From NCBI GenBank assembly GCA_945865325.1, contig CAMBFA010000003.1:1-64000 (forward strand): 64,000 nt of DNA, given 5' to 3'. Each line of letters begins with the position of its first letter. The stretch's first letter is position 1. Of this stretch, positions 54,557-62,494 are shown in pieces. Made by a program: the position numbers and the translations under genes. Source of the DNA: Candidatus Kuenenia stuttgartensis. GTDB taxonomy: Bacteria > Planctomycetota > Planctomycetia > Pirellulales > UBA1268. Under the pieces are notes generated by a model that saw only the letters and a list, made by a program, of their open reading frames with translations, ran no database searches and was not told the DNA's origin.

Positions 54557-55384
54557 CTACGCCGCATCGAGCCCGGCCGCGACCCCCCGCAGATAGGCGA
54601 TGCTCTCCCGGGCGGCGCGCTCGGGACCAGGAGCATAATCGAAGACCTCGACGCTCACCCATCCGGGATAGCTCACGCCGCGGAGGGCCGCGAAGATCGG
54701 ACCGAAGTCGACCGCGCCAAAGCCGGGCCCCCGCAGGTTGGCGTCGTTGGCATGGAAGTGCTCGAGGTGGCGGGCCGAAGCCCCGATGATCGCGGGAATA
54801 GGCTCCACTTCGCTCGACATCGCTTTGACGTCGAGATGGAGTCGAACGTGCGGCGAGCCGATCCGCTCGATCAGCCGGCAGGTCTCGGCGGCGGTGTTGA
54901 GAACGTCGGTCTCGCTCGGTGAGAGCGGCTCGAGCGCCACCACCGTGCCGGTTTCCTCGAGCACCGGTACGAGGTCCGAGAACACCCCCCGGAGCCGGTC
55001 GATCGCTTCCTCCGGCGTCGTGCCGGGGAGGAGGCTACGCTGCTGCGGCGAGCCGAAGACCAGAACGCGGCCGTCGAGGTCGCGGCAGAGGCGCGCCAGC
55101 TCGCCGAGATAGGCCGTCGTGGCCCGACGCACCGAGGCGTCGGCGTGCGTCGCATGGAAGCCCTCCGTCTTAGCCAGGAGCCAATGGAGGCCGAGGCACT
55201 CCAGCCCCGCGGCCCGGATCGTGTCTCGGATCGTCGCCCGTTCCCGCGCCGAAAGCTCGGTGACGAGGCTCGCGAGGGTGAACGGCGCGACCTCGAGGCC
55301 GGTGTAGCCCGCGGCGGCTGCTTCGGCACAAGCCCGCTCCAGCGGCCAGTCGACAAACGTCTCGTTACAGATGGCGTAGCGCAT
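54557..55384 (-). CDS. Sugar phosphate isomerase/epimerase (xylose isomerase-like TIM barrel)
   Basis: A 275-residue AP_endonuc_2/TIM-barrel protein. It starts MRYAICNETFVDWPLERACAEAAAAGYTGLEVAPFTLA, typical of hydroxypyruvate isomerase and IolE/IolI-like enzymes. The metal-binding Glu/Asp/His/Glu set is suggested by VALEPLSPSETD, LHLDVKAM, LEHFHANDANLRGPG and WVSVEVFDY. It would interconvert keto sugars using a divalent metal. GGAG lies 5 nt before the start at 55384. It sits between the oxidoreductase gene (13-bp gap) and the MFS transporter (66 bp). Exact substrate unknown. Confidence 0.88.
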   Translation of the reverse strand: MRYAICNETFVDWPLERACAEAAAAGYTGLEVAPFTLASLVTELSARERATIRDTIRAAGLECLGLHWLLAKTEGFHATHADASVRRATTAYLGELARLCRDLDGRVLVFGSPQQRSLLPGTTPEEAIDRLRGVFSDLVPVLEETGTVVALEPLSPSETDVLNTAAETCRLIERIGSPHVRLHLDVKAMSSEVEPIPAIIGASARHLEHFHANDANLRGPGFGAVDFGPIFAALRGVSYPGWVSVEVFDYAPGPERAARESIAYLRGVAAGLDAA

Positions 55385-55397
55385 CGCGGCTCCGGAG

Positions 55398-56483
55398 TCA
55401 GGAGGGATCCTCGATCTTCACCGGCCGTCCGGTGCGGGCCGATGTGTAGCAGGCGGCGACGATCGCCACGGCCTTCCGCCCTTCGAGGGCATCGAGATCG
55501 GGCCGGCGCCCGGCGCGGAGGGCGGTCACGAAGGCCTCGAAGTTGCGCGTGTGGCAGGCGTAGTTGATCGCCATCGGATCGGCGGCCCCGCCGCTGGTGC
55601 TGCTCCCCGCCCCGAACCGGGAGCGGGTCGCCTCGTCGTCAGGCGAGGGCACGCGGAAGCGCCAATCCGTCAGCTGCTCTTCGAGAATCTCGGCGGTGCC
55701 GTCGCGGCCGCCGACGAGGATCCGACGCAGCTGGCCGGGGAACATCGCCGTGGTGGCGAGGATCTGCCCAAGCGCGCCGTCACGGAAACGGAGCACGGCC
55801 ACGCAGCTGTCCTCGACTTCGAGCCGGGCGGGGTCGTGCGCCCGGATGGCCGTCAGCGCCACGACGCTCTCCACCGGGTTCTCACCGGGGGTGAGCCCCG
55901 GCATCGTCGCCCCGGCGATCCACTGGAGGGCGTCGACGCCATGGATCGATTGGTTCATCAGCGCGCCGCCGCCATCGAGCGCGGTGGTTCCCTGCCAGCG
56001 CCCGACGCCGTAATAGGCATCATCCCGCCACCACGGCACGTACGCGGCGACGAGAGCCAGGCGGCCGAAGCGACCGGCCGCCGCCGCCGCGCGGACGGTC
56101 TGGACAACCGGGTTGAAGCGCTGCGGGAAGATTGCGCCCAGCGTGATCCCCGCCTTGGCGGCGATCGCCCGCATGGCGTCGATCCGCCGGAGCGTGATTT
56201 CGAGTGGCTTCTCGCAGATCACATGGACCCCGCGCCGGGCGGCGGCCTTCAAGCCCTCCAGATGGGCACCGGAAGGGGTGGCGATCGTGACGAAGTCGGG
56301 CTTCTCACGGCGCAGCATCGTGGCGGCATCGGCGTACCACCGGCAGCCGAACTCCTCCGCGAACGCGGCCCCCTTCGCCTCGGTGCGGCAGCACCCGGCG
56401 ACGAGCTCGATGCCGTCGATGTCCGCCAGCGCCCGGGCATGCATCCGCGCGATCGCACCGATGCCGATGATCGCGGCCCGCAT
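55398..56483 (-). CDS. Gfo/Idh/MocA family oxidoreductase
   Basis: A 361-residue sugar/inositol dehydrogenase-like protein. The Rossmann motif is AAIIGIGAIARMHARALADI, the strand VTIATPSGAHLEGLKAAARRGVHVICEKPLEI contains the EKP lysine, and the C-terminal domain has GGGALMNQSIHGVDALQWIAG with the catalytic His. GGAGGG about 6 nt upstream supports the ATG at 56483; the frame stays open much further upstream without homology. First gene of the operon with the isomerase/epimerase and the MFS transporter, suggesting oxidation of an imported sugar followed by epimerisation. Confidence 0.9.
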   Translation of the reverse strand: MRAAIIGIGAIARMHARALADIDGIELVAGCCRTEAKGAAFAEEFGCRWYADAATMLRREKPDFVTIATPSGAHLEGLKAAARRGVHVICEKPLEITLRRIDAMRAIAAKAGITLGAIFPQRFNPVVQTVRAAAAAGRFGRLALVAAYVPWWRDDAYYGVGRWQGTTALDGGGALMNQSIHGVDALQWIAGATMPGLTPGENPVESVVALTAIRAHDPARLEVEDSCVAVLRFRDGALGQILATTAMFPGQLRRILVGGRDGTAEILEEQLTDWRFRVPSPDDEATRSRFGAGSSTSGGAADPMAINYACHTRNFEAFVTALRAGRRPDLDALEGRKAVAIVAACYTSARTGRPVKIEDPS

Positions 56484-56625
56484 CAGGTCCCTCCTCGTGT
56501 CGAACCGGGAGGCGGCGCCAGCCCACAGACCAGCGCCCCCAGAGGACGCAGTGTGGACCCCCGGAGACGGCAGAACAAGCCTGCCGGAGGAAGAGGAGAG
56601 CGACGACCTGCGGAGGCCGGCCCGA

Positions 56626-57348
56626 TCACTTCGCCCGGTAGAAGGCGTCGAACAACCGATCGTTGACCCGGTGGAGCCGCGGCAGCGGGCCATCATCATG
56701 CGTGCCGGTCCGCGGGCAGCAGGGGCCCCGGTAGATCGGCCCACAGGTCGGATCTCCCGCGACGCCGACGAGGTCGTAGGGATCAAGAGGATGGCTCGGA
56801 TGACAGGGTGGGAGCGGGATGCAAAGCTCGATCCAGCGGGGCTCGCCGCAAGCATGGAGCGGTTCGGCACCGGCCAACCAGTCGCCGGGCCGATCGCTCC
56901 GCAGCGGAAGGGTGCGGGCGAGAATCTCGTCGATTGAGGTCTTCGTCGTCACGCTGTCGATCGCGGCCTTCTCTGCGGCCAGCGAGCCATCCCCCGATCC
57001 GGCCGTGACCGCGCGCCGCTCTACCGGATCGGCCGACTTTGTGGCGGGATCAGCCCGCTTCGTCGCTGGCGGGGACGCAGCCTCCTTCGCCTCGTCGGCC
57101 TTGGCCGCGGCAGGGGTGGGGGCCCGCTTCGTGGCCGCCGCATCGGCTTCCGACTTCGCCCCGTTGTCGGCTGGCGAGTCCCGCCGGACTTTCTGCCTCC
57201 AGCCGTCGGTGGCCAGGGGCTTCGCGGCGCCTCCCTCTGCGGAAGGCTCCGGCGACTGGGCACTTGTCGGGCTGGCCATCAACGCCCATGCCGCCACCCA
57301 GGCGGCGGTCGTCACGGCCAAGCATCGCCCCTGCGGTATCATCTTCAT
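56626..57348 (-). CDS. Secreted protein of unknown function with Cys/Pro-rich C-terminus
   Basis: A 240-residue protein with a signal peptide (LAVTTAAWVAAWALMASPTSA), a low-complexity Ala/Lys/Thr/Pro linker of about 90 residues (KRAPTPAAAKADEAKEAASP) and a conserved-looking C-terminal region (CIPLPPCHPSHPLDPYDLVG, CGPIYRGPCCPR). The C-terminal block looks like a planctomycete family I cannot name functionally. Paired cysteines suggest disulfides outside the cytoplasm. The ATG at 57348 is taken at the signal peptide. It is divergent from the CinA-NMNAT fusion gene. Confidence 0.75.
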   Translation of the reverse strand: MKMIPQGRCLAVTTAAWVAAWALMASPTSAQSPEPSAEGGAAKPLATDGWRQKVRRDSPADNGAKSEADAAATKRAPTPAAAKADEAKEAASPPATKRADPATKSADPVERRAVTAGSGDGSLAAEKAAIDSVTTKTSIDEILARTLPLRSDRPGDWLAGAEPLHACGEPRWIELCIPLPPCHPSHPLDPYDLVGVAGDPTCGPIYRGPCCPRTGTHDDGPLPRLHRVNDRLFDAFYRAK

Positions 57349-57552
57349 GCTGCGGGTCCCCCTCGAAAGACACCATCGACAGCCCACCCCGTCGGGCTGG
57401 AGTGCTGCCAGGGAAGGCACCCGGAGCCGGTGAAGGGGCGGAGTCTGCGGCGGGAAAAGCGCCCTCTCCGCCCGGCAAACCCTGCTTGTCTCCCCCCGTT
57501 CCCAGCACCGTTTCCAACACCGGAAGGGTCACGGCCGTTCCCTTTCCAGCCC

Positions 57553-58710
57553 ATGGCACCTACCAGCCCCCCTCCCTTCGACGCCCCTCCCGTCCTCGCC
57601 GCGCTCCAGGCCCGGGGCCGGCGGGTGGTGATGATCACCGCCGGTGGGGGGTCGGCGGCGATCCCGGCCCTCGTCACGCTCCCCGGTGCCAGCGCGGTCG
57701 TCTTTGAGGCGATCGCCCCCTCCGTCCGCAAGGCAATCGATGCGCTCCTCGGCGGAGAGCAGGAGTCGTATGGTTCGTCCCGGGCTGCGCGTCGTCTGGC
57801 GATGGCCGCCTGGGAGCGCTGCTGCCGGTACGGCGCACCCGGCGACAGCGCCGTGGGCGTCGGGGCAACCGCCGGCCTGGCGACGACCATCCCCAAACGG
57901 GGCGACCACCGGATCCACGTCGCGGTCCAGACCCTCGGGGAAACCTCCGTCGCCTCACTCACCCTCGCGAAGGGGGCCCGAACGCGGGCCGAGGAGGAGA
58001 CGCTCGCCGCCGCACTCGTCCTCGCGCGGCTGGCCGCTGAAGGAGAGGCGGACTCGACGACCGCGGCAGGGCTCGCGGCGCTGCTTGGGCCGGAGGAGCG
58101 GATCATCATCGAGCGGCAACCGGGGCCGATCGCCTGGCAGTCGGTCCTCGATGGGACATCGGGGAGGGCCCGCTTGGCTGGGGCGGCAGGGAACGAAGCG
58201 ATCTTCCCCGGCTCATTCGATCCGCTCCACGACGGGCATCGGGCGATGGCCCGAATCGGGGCCCGGATCACTGGGCTGCCGGTGGCCTACGAGCTCTCGA
58301 TCCGCAACGTCGAGAAGCCTGCACTCGATTTTGTGGAGATCGCCGCGCGGGCCGATCGGTTCGATGGCGCGGCGGCTTGGTTGACGTCGGCGGCGACCTT
58401 CGTCGAGAAGGTGGCGCTGTTTCCGGGGGCTCCGTTCCTCGTCGGCGCCGACACCTTCGTGCGACTCGGCCACCCGCGCTATTCGGGAGGCTCCACCGCA
58501 GCCGCCGCCGAAGCCGTGAGACGGATCGCGACGGAATCAGGGGGGCTGATCGTCTTCGGCCGTATCCGAGACGGCGTGTTCACCGATCCGGCGCGACTGC
58601 TGGCGCCGCCAGCCCTGCGGGCGATCGCCCGGTTCGTGACGGAAGAGGAGTTCCGCGACGACGGGTCGAGCACGCTTCTGCGGCGGGCCGAATCGGCGGG
58701 GCAGGAGTGA
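57553..58710 (+). CDS. CinA/PncC-like domain fused to an NMN/NaMN adenylyltransferase-like domain
   Basis: A 385-residue fusion. Residues about 10-180 align with the CinA C-terminal/PncC fold (NMN deamidase): MITAGGGSAAIPALVTLPGASAVVFEAI and VGVGATAGLATTIPKRGDHRIHVAVQT. The PncC motif AESCTGG reads ITAGGGS, so the catalytic Ser is replaced and activity is doubtful. Residues about 215-385 are a NadD-type nucleotidyltransferase: FPGSFDPLHDGH (the HxGH motif), LVGADTFVRL and the C-terminal SSTLLR (ISSTxxR motif), all intact. The pairing fits NAD salvage, where PncC makes NaMN and NadD adenylates it. The ATG at 57553 is chosen; a GTG at 57430 would add a poorly conserved extension. Confidence 0.8.
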   Translation: MAPTSPPPFDAPPVLAALQARGRRVVMITAGGGSAAIPALVTLPGASAVVFEAIAPSVRKAIDALLGGEQESYGSSRAARRLAMAAWERCCRYGAPGDSAVGVGATAGLATTIPKRGDHRIHVAVQTLGETSVASLTLAKGARTRAEEETLAAALVLARLAAEGEADSTTAAGLAALLGPEERIIIERQPGPIAWQSVLDGTSGRARLAGAAGNEAIFPGSFDPLHDGHRAMARIGARITGLPVAYELSIRNVEKPALDFVEIAARADRFDGAAAWLTSAATFVEKVALFPGAPFLVGADTFVRLGHPRYSGGSTAAAAEAVRRIATESGGLIVFGRIRDGVFTDPARLLAPPALRAIARFVTEEEFRDDGSSTLLRRAESAGQE

Positions 58711-58737
58711 CCCTGCGGGCGTCGTCGCCAGGGAACG

Positions 58738-58971
58738 TCAGGCGGGGGTGCGGGAACGATCGCCGCGGGCGAGGCGGCGGCGGCGACTGGCCAACATCGC
58801 GTTCCAAAATCCGAGAAAGCCGACGACGCAGGCGAAGACAATGATCGGGCGACGGATGTCGTGGTTGAAGGTCCACGAACCGGCGGCGAGGGTCGTGCCC
58901 CAGACCAGCACGGCGAGCATGATCCAGCGGAGGATCGTTTCGGCCTTGGCGGAGGGGGGCGGGGTGATCAT
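58738..58971 (-). CDS. Small two-helix membrane protein, unknown
   Basis: A 77-residue protein with two hydrophobic segments (ILRWIMLAVLVWGTTLAAGSW and PIIVFACVVGFLGFWNAML) and a basic C-terminal tail (SRRRRLARGDRSR), predicted inner-membrane. It has no homology I can name. The ATG at 58971 follows a minus-strand hairpin and T-run, so an attenuated leader may control it. It is convergent with the CinA-NMNAT gene, 27 bp apart. Confidence 0.65.
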   Translation of the reverse strand: MITPPPSAKAETILRWIMLAVLVWGTTLAAGSWTFNHDIRRPIIVFACVVGFLGFWNAMLASRRRRLARGDRSRTPA

Positions 58972-59026
58972 GGCCCTACTATAGGCCCGTGCCCAGCGGC
59001 CGCCGATGCCGCCGCACCCGAGGCGC

Positions 59027-59089
59027 AAAAAAAAGGCCCCCGGAACGGTCCAGATCCCAGGGGGGCGGGGAACCTGAACCGTTTCCGGG
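59027..59089 (-). terminator. Intrinsic terminator on the minus strand (possible leader or small-RNA end)
   Basis: Read on the minus strand, a long imperfect stem (59089-59068 pairing with 59058-59039, about 18 pairs with a few mismatches, core CCCGGAAACGGT) is followed by GCC and eight T (59034-59027). No annotated minus-strand gene lies upstream of it before 59463. It therefore ends either an unannotated RNA or an untranslated leader of the 77-residue membrane protein gene that starts 56 bp later. Confidence 0.65.
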
Positions 59090-59298
59090 AGCGATTGGAC
59101 GGACGGTTGTCTCGGAGGGGCCAGGAGGGGTTGGTGGGTCCAAGGGGGGCAGCGATCCCCCCCATCGGCTCCACTCATCACTGCCGCGGGGCCGCGTGGC
59201 GAACCCCTCGTCAACCTCAAAGCTGGGGGGAAAGTAGGGGACCGGTTTTCAGGGGTCAAGGCCTCTTCCAGCCACGAAAAAAAGAATCCACGTCATCC

Positions 59299-59338
59299 CG
59301 TAACCCCCGTGAAATCCTGGGATTTCACGGGGGTTACG
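59299..59338. repeat. Near-perfect 40-bp palindrome
   Basis: Arms CGTAACCCCCGTGAAATCC (59299-59317) and its exact reverse complement (59320-59338) are separated by only TG. No T-run follows directly on either strand, so it is not an obvious terminator. It lies 125 bp before the thioredoxin-like gene. Confidence 0.8.
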
Positions 59339-59462
59339 CAACCGGCCCGACGATCGGATGGCAAGGCGGCGCGGTCTGGGGGAAAGGGGTATGCTCTCGC
59401 GATGCCCGCGCTCGAGCCGATTCTCCCGTCGCTCCCCCTCCGCAGGCCCCGACAGGTTGACC

Positions 59463-60086
59463 ATGGCCACTTCGCCCCAGCTGCTTTCCCCCACTCCCTC
59501 TGGCTCCGGAGCGCCTCCGACCCCGGCCGCCTGGGAGCAGACCTTCGAGGCCGGGCTGCGGTATGGCGATTTCCTCGAGCGCCACGGCACCCCCGAACAG
59601 CGCTCGCGCTGGCAGGGGGTCTATGACCGGGTGGTGCTGACCAGCGAGGAGCGGCGGATCCTCGGTGGCTTCGTGCGGCGGATGCCGGTGCTCGTCTTGG
59701 CCGGGGCGTGGTGCGGCGACTGCGTCAGTCAGTGCCCGATCTTCCCTCACTTCGCCGCCGCCACGTCGGCGATCGATTTGAAGTTTCTCGATCGCGACGC
59801 CCGCCCCGACATCGCCGCCCATCTCAAGGTCTGCGGTGGCCAGCGGGTGCCGACGCTGGCCTTCTTCAGCGAGGACTTCACCCCCGTGCTCATCTATGGC
59901 GAGCGCACGCTCTCGGCCTACCGGGCCGCGGCCGCATCCCAACTCGGCGGCACGTGCCAGACCGGGATCGTGCCCCCGGCAGCCGACGCGCTGGCCGCGG
60001 TGACCGGCGACTGGCTCCGCGAATTCGAACGGGTGCAGTTGATCCTGCGGTTGTCGGGTCGACTCCGCCAACTCCATGGCGACTGA
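59463..60086 (+). CDS. Thioredoxin-family protein
   Basis: A 207-residue cytoplasmic protein with a thioredoxin-like fold. The redox motif is in VLVLAGAWCGDCVSQCPIF (Cys-Gly-Asp-Cys), the cis-proline strand is RVPTLAFF, and a preceding helical segment spans residues 25-70 (WEQTFEAGLRYGDFLERHGTPEQRSRW). This matches the thioredoxin-like family fused to an N-terminal helix seen in YbbN/thioredoxin-9-like proteins of uncertain role. WCGDC with acidic Asp suggests a reductase or a bacillithiol/low-potential exchange partner. The ATG at 59463 is the first Met before the conserved helix. The downstream gene is co-directional after 81 bp. Confidence 0.83.
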   Translation: MATSPQLLSPTPSGSGAPPTPAAWEQTFEAGLRYGDFLERHGTPEQRSRWQGVYDRVVLTSEERRILGGFVRRMPVLVLAGAWCGDCVSQCPIFPHFAAATSAIDLKFLDRDARPDIAAHLKVCGGQRVPTLAFFSEDFTPVLIYGERTLSAYRAAAASQLGGTCQTGIVPPAADALAAVTGDWLREFERVQLILRLSGRLRQLHGD

Positions 60087-60167
60087 CGCTTCCCGCGGTC
60101 TGCGGAAGCGGCCCCCCGACCGTCCTGCCCGGCTTCCCCCCGAGGATCGACGCCGCCCTGCGGCCAC

Positions 60168-60605
60168 ATGACCATGACGACCCGCGAACGCTGGACGGTC
60201 TATCCGCTTCTCTTTCTGGCGATCGGCCTGGCCATGCGGGCCCAGTCGGGCACGCCTGATCTCAATGGCCGCATCCGCTGCGAGATTCTCGAGGCCGAGA
60301 ACGTTGTTTGCCAGAATCTCCGGGTGGAGTCGGCCGACGGAAACCCGCTCGTCCACCTCGGACGCGTGCAGGGGGGCGGCGGAGGGCGGATCGAGATCCG
60401 CGACGCTCGGGGCAACGTTTCGATGGCCGTCGGGACACGCTCCGGCCGATCCGAAGGGGGCGTGGAATTTTTCGAACGCGATGGTCACGAGTCGGCGCGA
60501 CTCACGTCGACCGGCCTCGATGAACCGCCCCCGGACGCCCCCGCTCCCCGAGCCTCTCCGACAGACCAACAGCCGGGGGCCGAGGCCACCGACGCCGGGA
60601 CGTAG
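60168..60605 (+). CDS. Membrane-anchored protein of unknown function
   Basis: A 145-residue protein with one N-terminal helix (WTVYPLLFLAIGLAMRA) acting as signal or anchor. A beta-rich domain follows (CEILEAENVVCQNLRVESADGNPLVHLGRVQGGGGGRIEIRDARGNVSMAVGTRSG), in which glycine-spaced strands suggest a small beta-helix or beta-roll, and a disordered acidic/proline tail. I cannot name a domain. Start at 60168 (MTMTTRE); an ATG two codons later is equivalent. Stop is 12 bp before the tandem repeat preceding tRNA-Arg. Confidence 0.72.
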   Translation: MTMTTRERWTVYPLLFLAIGLAMRAQSGTPDLNGRIRCEILEAENVVCQNLRVESADGNPLVHLGRVQGGGGGRIEIRDARGNVSMAVGTRSGRSEGGVEFFERDGHESARLTSTGLDEPPPDAPAPRASPTDQQPGAEATDAGT

Positions 60606-60616
60606 GGCTGTCTCTA

Positions 60617-60736
60617 CCTTCACGCGAGGCCCGTCATCCCTGACGGCCTCGCTTGCGAACCTCCGGTTCGTGGCGCGCTCAGCCGGGCTCCAAGCCCGCG
60701 AACTTTTCAATGCGCCCGGCAGGACTCGAACCTGCA
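60617..60736. repeat. Direct repeat copy 1 with duplicated tRNA-Arg 3' end
   Basis: Copy 1 of a roughly 120-bp unit repeated at 60742-60862 (offset 125-126 bp), nearly identical across its length. It contains three consecutive hairpins: a 12-bp stem with one bulge (GCGAGGCC...), CGAACC-TCC-GGTTCG and CGGGCT-CCA-AGCCCG. The last 26 nt duplicate the T-arm, acceptor 3' strand and discriminator of tRNA-Arg. Confidence 0.9.
60711..60736 (-). pseudogene. tRNA-Arg 3' fragment
   Basis: 26 nt identical to the 3' end of the intact tRNA-Arg (the complete T-arm, the acceptor 3' strand and the discriminator base). The sequence then diverges, so it cannot form a tRNA. It belongs to repeat copy 1. Confidence 0.9.
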
Positions 60737-60741
60737 GGCAC

Positions 60742-60836
60742 CCTTCACGCGAGGCCCGTCATCCCTGACGGCCTCGCTTGCGAACCTCCGGTTCGTGGCG
60801 CGCTCAGCCGGGCTCCAAGCCCGCGAACTTTTCTAG

Positions 60837-60862
<26 letters not shown>
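60742..60862. repeat. Direct repeat copy 2 running into tRNA-Arg
   Basis: The second copy of the unit at 60617-60736, differing by a one-base insertion near 60834 and the neighbouring base. Its end is the genuine 3' portion of tRNA-Arg. The same three hairpins are conserved. Confidence 0.9.
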
Positions 60863-60910
<48 letters not shown>

Positions 60911-61195
60911 GCGATGGCAAAGAGTATACGCGCTGAACGGCCAGCCGCCTCCCCGCTCCAACCGGCACCGCCATCCTAGCCGGTCTTTCTTTCCACCGAC
61001 TCTGCCGGTGGGGCAAATCTGCCGATCTTTTTTTCAACGGCGGAGCAGAAGCCGTTCCCGGAACCGGGGGTGTCGAGACCGTCCTAATACGGCCACGGAC
61101 GTCCGATCGGTTCCGTCGGTTTTTTCCAGCAACAACCGGCTCGTAACGATCCATCCCTTCCCCACCCCCAACTTCCGTTTTCCGGAGATTCCACC

Positions 61196-62383
61196 ATGCC
61201 CGTCGTCAATCCCCATGGCACCGTCCCAGCGGCTTCCGCGTTCCCCAGGATCGACACATGGTCGTTCCTCTTCGGCAGCGGAGCGATGCTTCTGGTTGCC
61301 TGGTTCGGCCTCCTCCGCCCCTCGCAACAACACCTCACCGGCCTCGAGCGTCAGGTGAGCCAGCTGACGAGAACCGTGTCTGATCTGAATGCCACCGGCA
61401 ACGCGGCCAAGGGCACCAATGCCCTCCTCGCGCAGCTCCAGATCCAGGCCCGCCAACTCGGCGATGCCGAGGAGGCTTTCGGAAGGTTTGAGAAACTCGC
61501 CGATCGGATCTCGGCCCAGACCGCAGCGATCGAACAGGCAACAATGACCCTCGATCGCGTCGATACCCTCCACGCCGGGATCGCCGCCCGTGGTCCGGCC
61601 GTCGGTGAAGCCTCGACCGTCCTCGGCGAGATGGCCGATCTGTCGGCGAAGATCGAGGCGTCCCGTGATTCGGCCCGCGAAGCCCGTTCGTCGCTGGCGG
61701 TCCTCGACGCCCTCCACCAGGATCTGACGGTGGGGATGACGAAGATTGACGCCGCGACGCCGGTCCTCGATGACGTCCAGAAGCTCGTTGCCCGGATCGC
61801 CGGATCGGCGACCGTCGTCGATCACGCCACCGAGGTCCAGGAGCGTGCCGGCCGGCTGGGACGCGCCGTCATCGACTCCGAGGCATCGATCGTCGACGCA
61901 GAAAAGTCGGTCGAGCGGATCTCCGGCCTGACATCGTCGATCGTCAGTCAGGATACGGTCACCGGCCCAGCCGAGGAACGTCTCCGTCGACTCGTGGCCC
62001 TGAAGAGTGCGGTCGTGTCGGGTGCCGACCACCTCGATGACGCCGATGCCACGCTCGCCAGGTTCCACGATCTGCGGGACGGCCTGCGGAACGCCACCTC
62101 GACCGTCAGCGACGTGCAGCACATGATCGTCGACGTCATGCTCCTCCAGCCGGCCGTCGACCGGGCCGTCGCCGCCCTCAAGCCGGTGATCGAACTGACG
62201 CGGACCGCCCGTCAGGCCGATCCGGCCGCGATGGCCCCCCGGGCCTCCTTCGATCCGACCCGGAAGGGGGAGTCGAATCCCTCCGCGCCGCAACCGGCCA
62301 GCGACACGCTGACCCCAGTGTCGGCCCCGGCCGCGGCCACCCCGGTGGTCGGTGCCGCGCCGACCAGCGACGTCACGAAGTGA
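61196..62383 (+). CDS. Membrane-anchored coiled-coil protein, unknown
   Basis: A 395-residue protein with one N-terminal transmembrane segment (SFLFGSGAMLLVAWFGLL). About 280 residues of heptad-rich alpha helix follow (LTGLERQVSQLTRTVSDLNATGNAAKGTNALLAQLQIQARQLGDAEEAF), ending in a low-complexity Pro/Ala/Thr tail. Repeats of about 45 residues (RISAQTAAIEQATMTLDRVDTLHAGI, RIAGSATVVDHATEVQERAGRL) give it the look of a methyl-accepting or septation-ring coiled coil, but no signalling motif is present. Topology suggests a long rod outside or under the membrane. Followed by a strong intrinsic terminator. Function unknown. Confidence 0.8.
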   Translation: MPVVNPHGTVPAASAFPRIDTWSFLFGSGAMLLVAWFGLLRPSQQHLTGLERQVSQLTRTVSDLNATGNAAKGTNALLAQLQIQARQLGDAEEAFGRFEKLADRISAQTAAIEQATMTLDRVDTLHAGIAARGPAVGEASTVLGEMADLSAKIEASRDSAREARSSLAVLDALHQDLTVGMTKIDAATPVLDDVQKLVARIAGSATVVDHATEVQERAGRLGRAVIDSEASIVDAEKSVERISGLTSSIVSQDTVTGPAEERLRRLVALKSAVVSGADHLDDADATLARFHDLRDGLRNATSTVSDVQHMIVDVMLLQPAVDRAVAALKPVIELTRTARQADPAAMAPRASFDPTRKGESNPSAPQPASDTLTPVSAPAAATPVVGAAPTSDVTK

Positions 62384-62406
62384 TCCCCAGCTGCTGTCAC
62401 CAAGTG

Positions 62407-62444
62407 CCACCGGGGCCCGTCACAGGGCCCCGGTGGTTTTTTTT
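62407..62444 (+). terminator. Rho-independent terminator
   Basis: A perfect 12-bp stem (62407-62418, CCACCGGGGCCC, with 62425-62436), a 6-nt loop and eight T (62437-62444) lie 24 nt after the coiled-coil gene stop. This is the clearest intrinsic terminator in the window. Confidence 0.92.
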
Positions 62445-62494
62445 GGGGTGGCGGATTCCCTTCCGGCCGCTGATCCGCAACACTGATCCCCGCC

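Larger units (their letters stand above)
58972..59462. other. Intergenic region with hairpin-T8 and a long palindrome
   Basis: About 491 bp with no credible protein-coding gene between the small membrane protein and the thioredoxin-like gene. It contains a minus-strand intrinsic terminator at about 59027-59089 and a 19-bp perfect palindrome at 59299-59338, each listed separately. The rest is G-rich and featureless to the eye. Confidence 0.5.
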
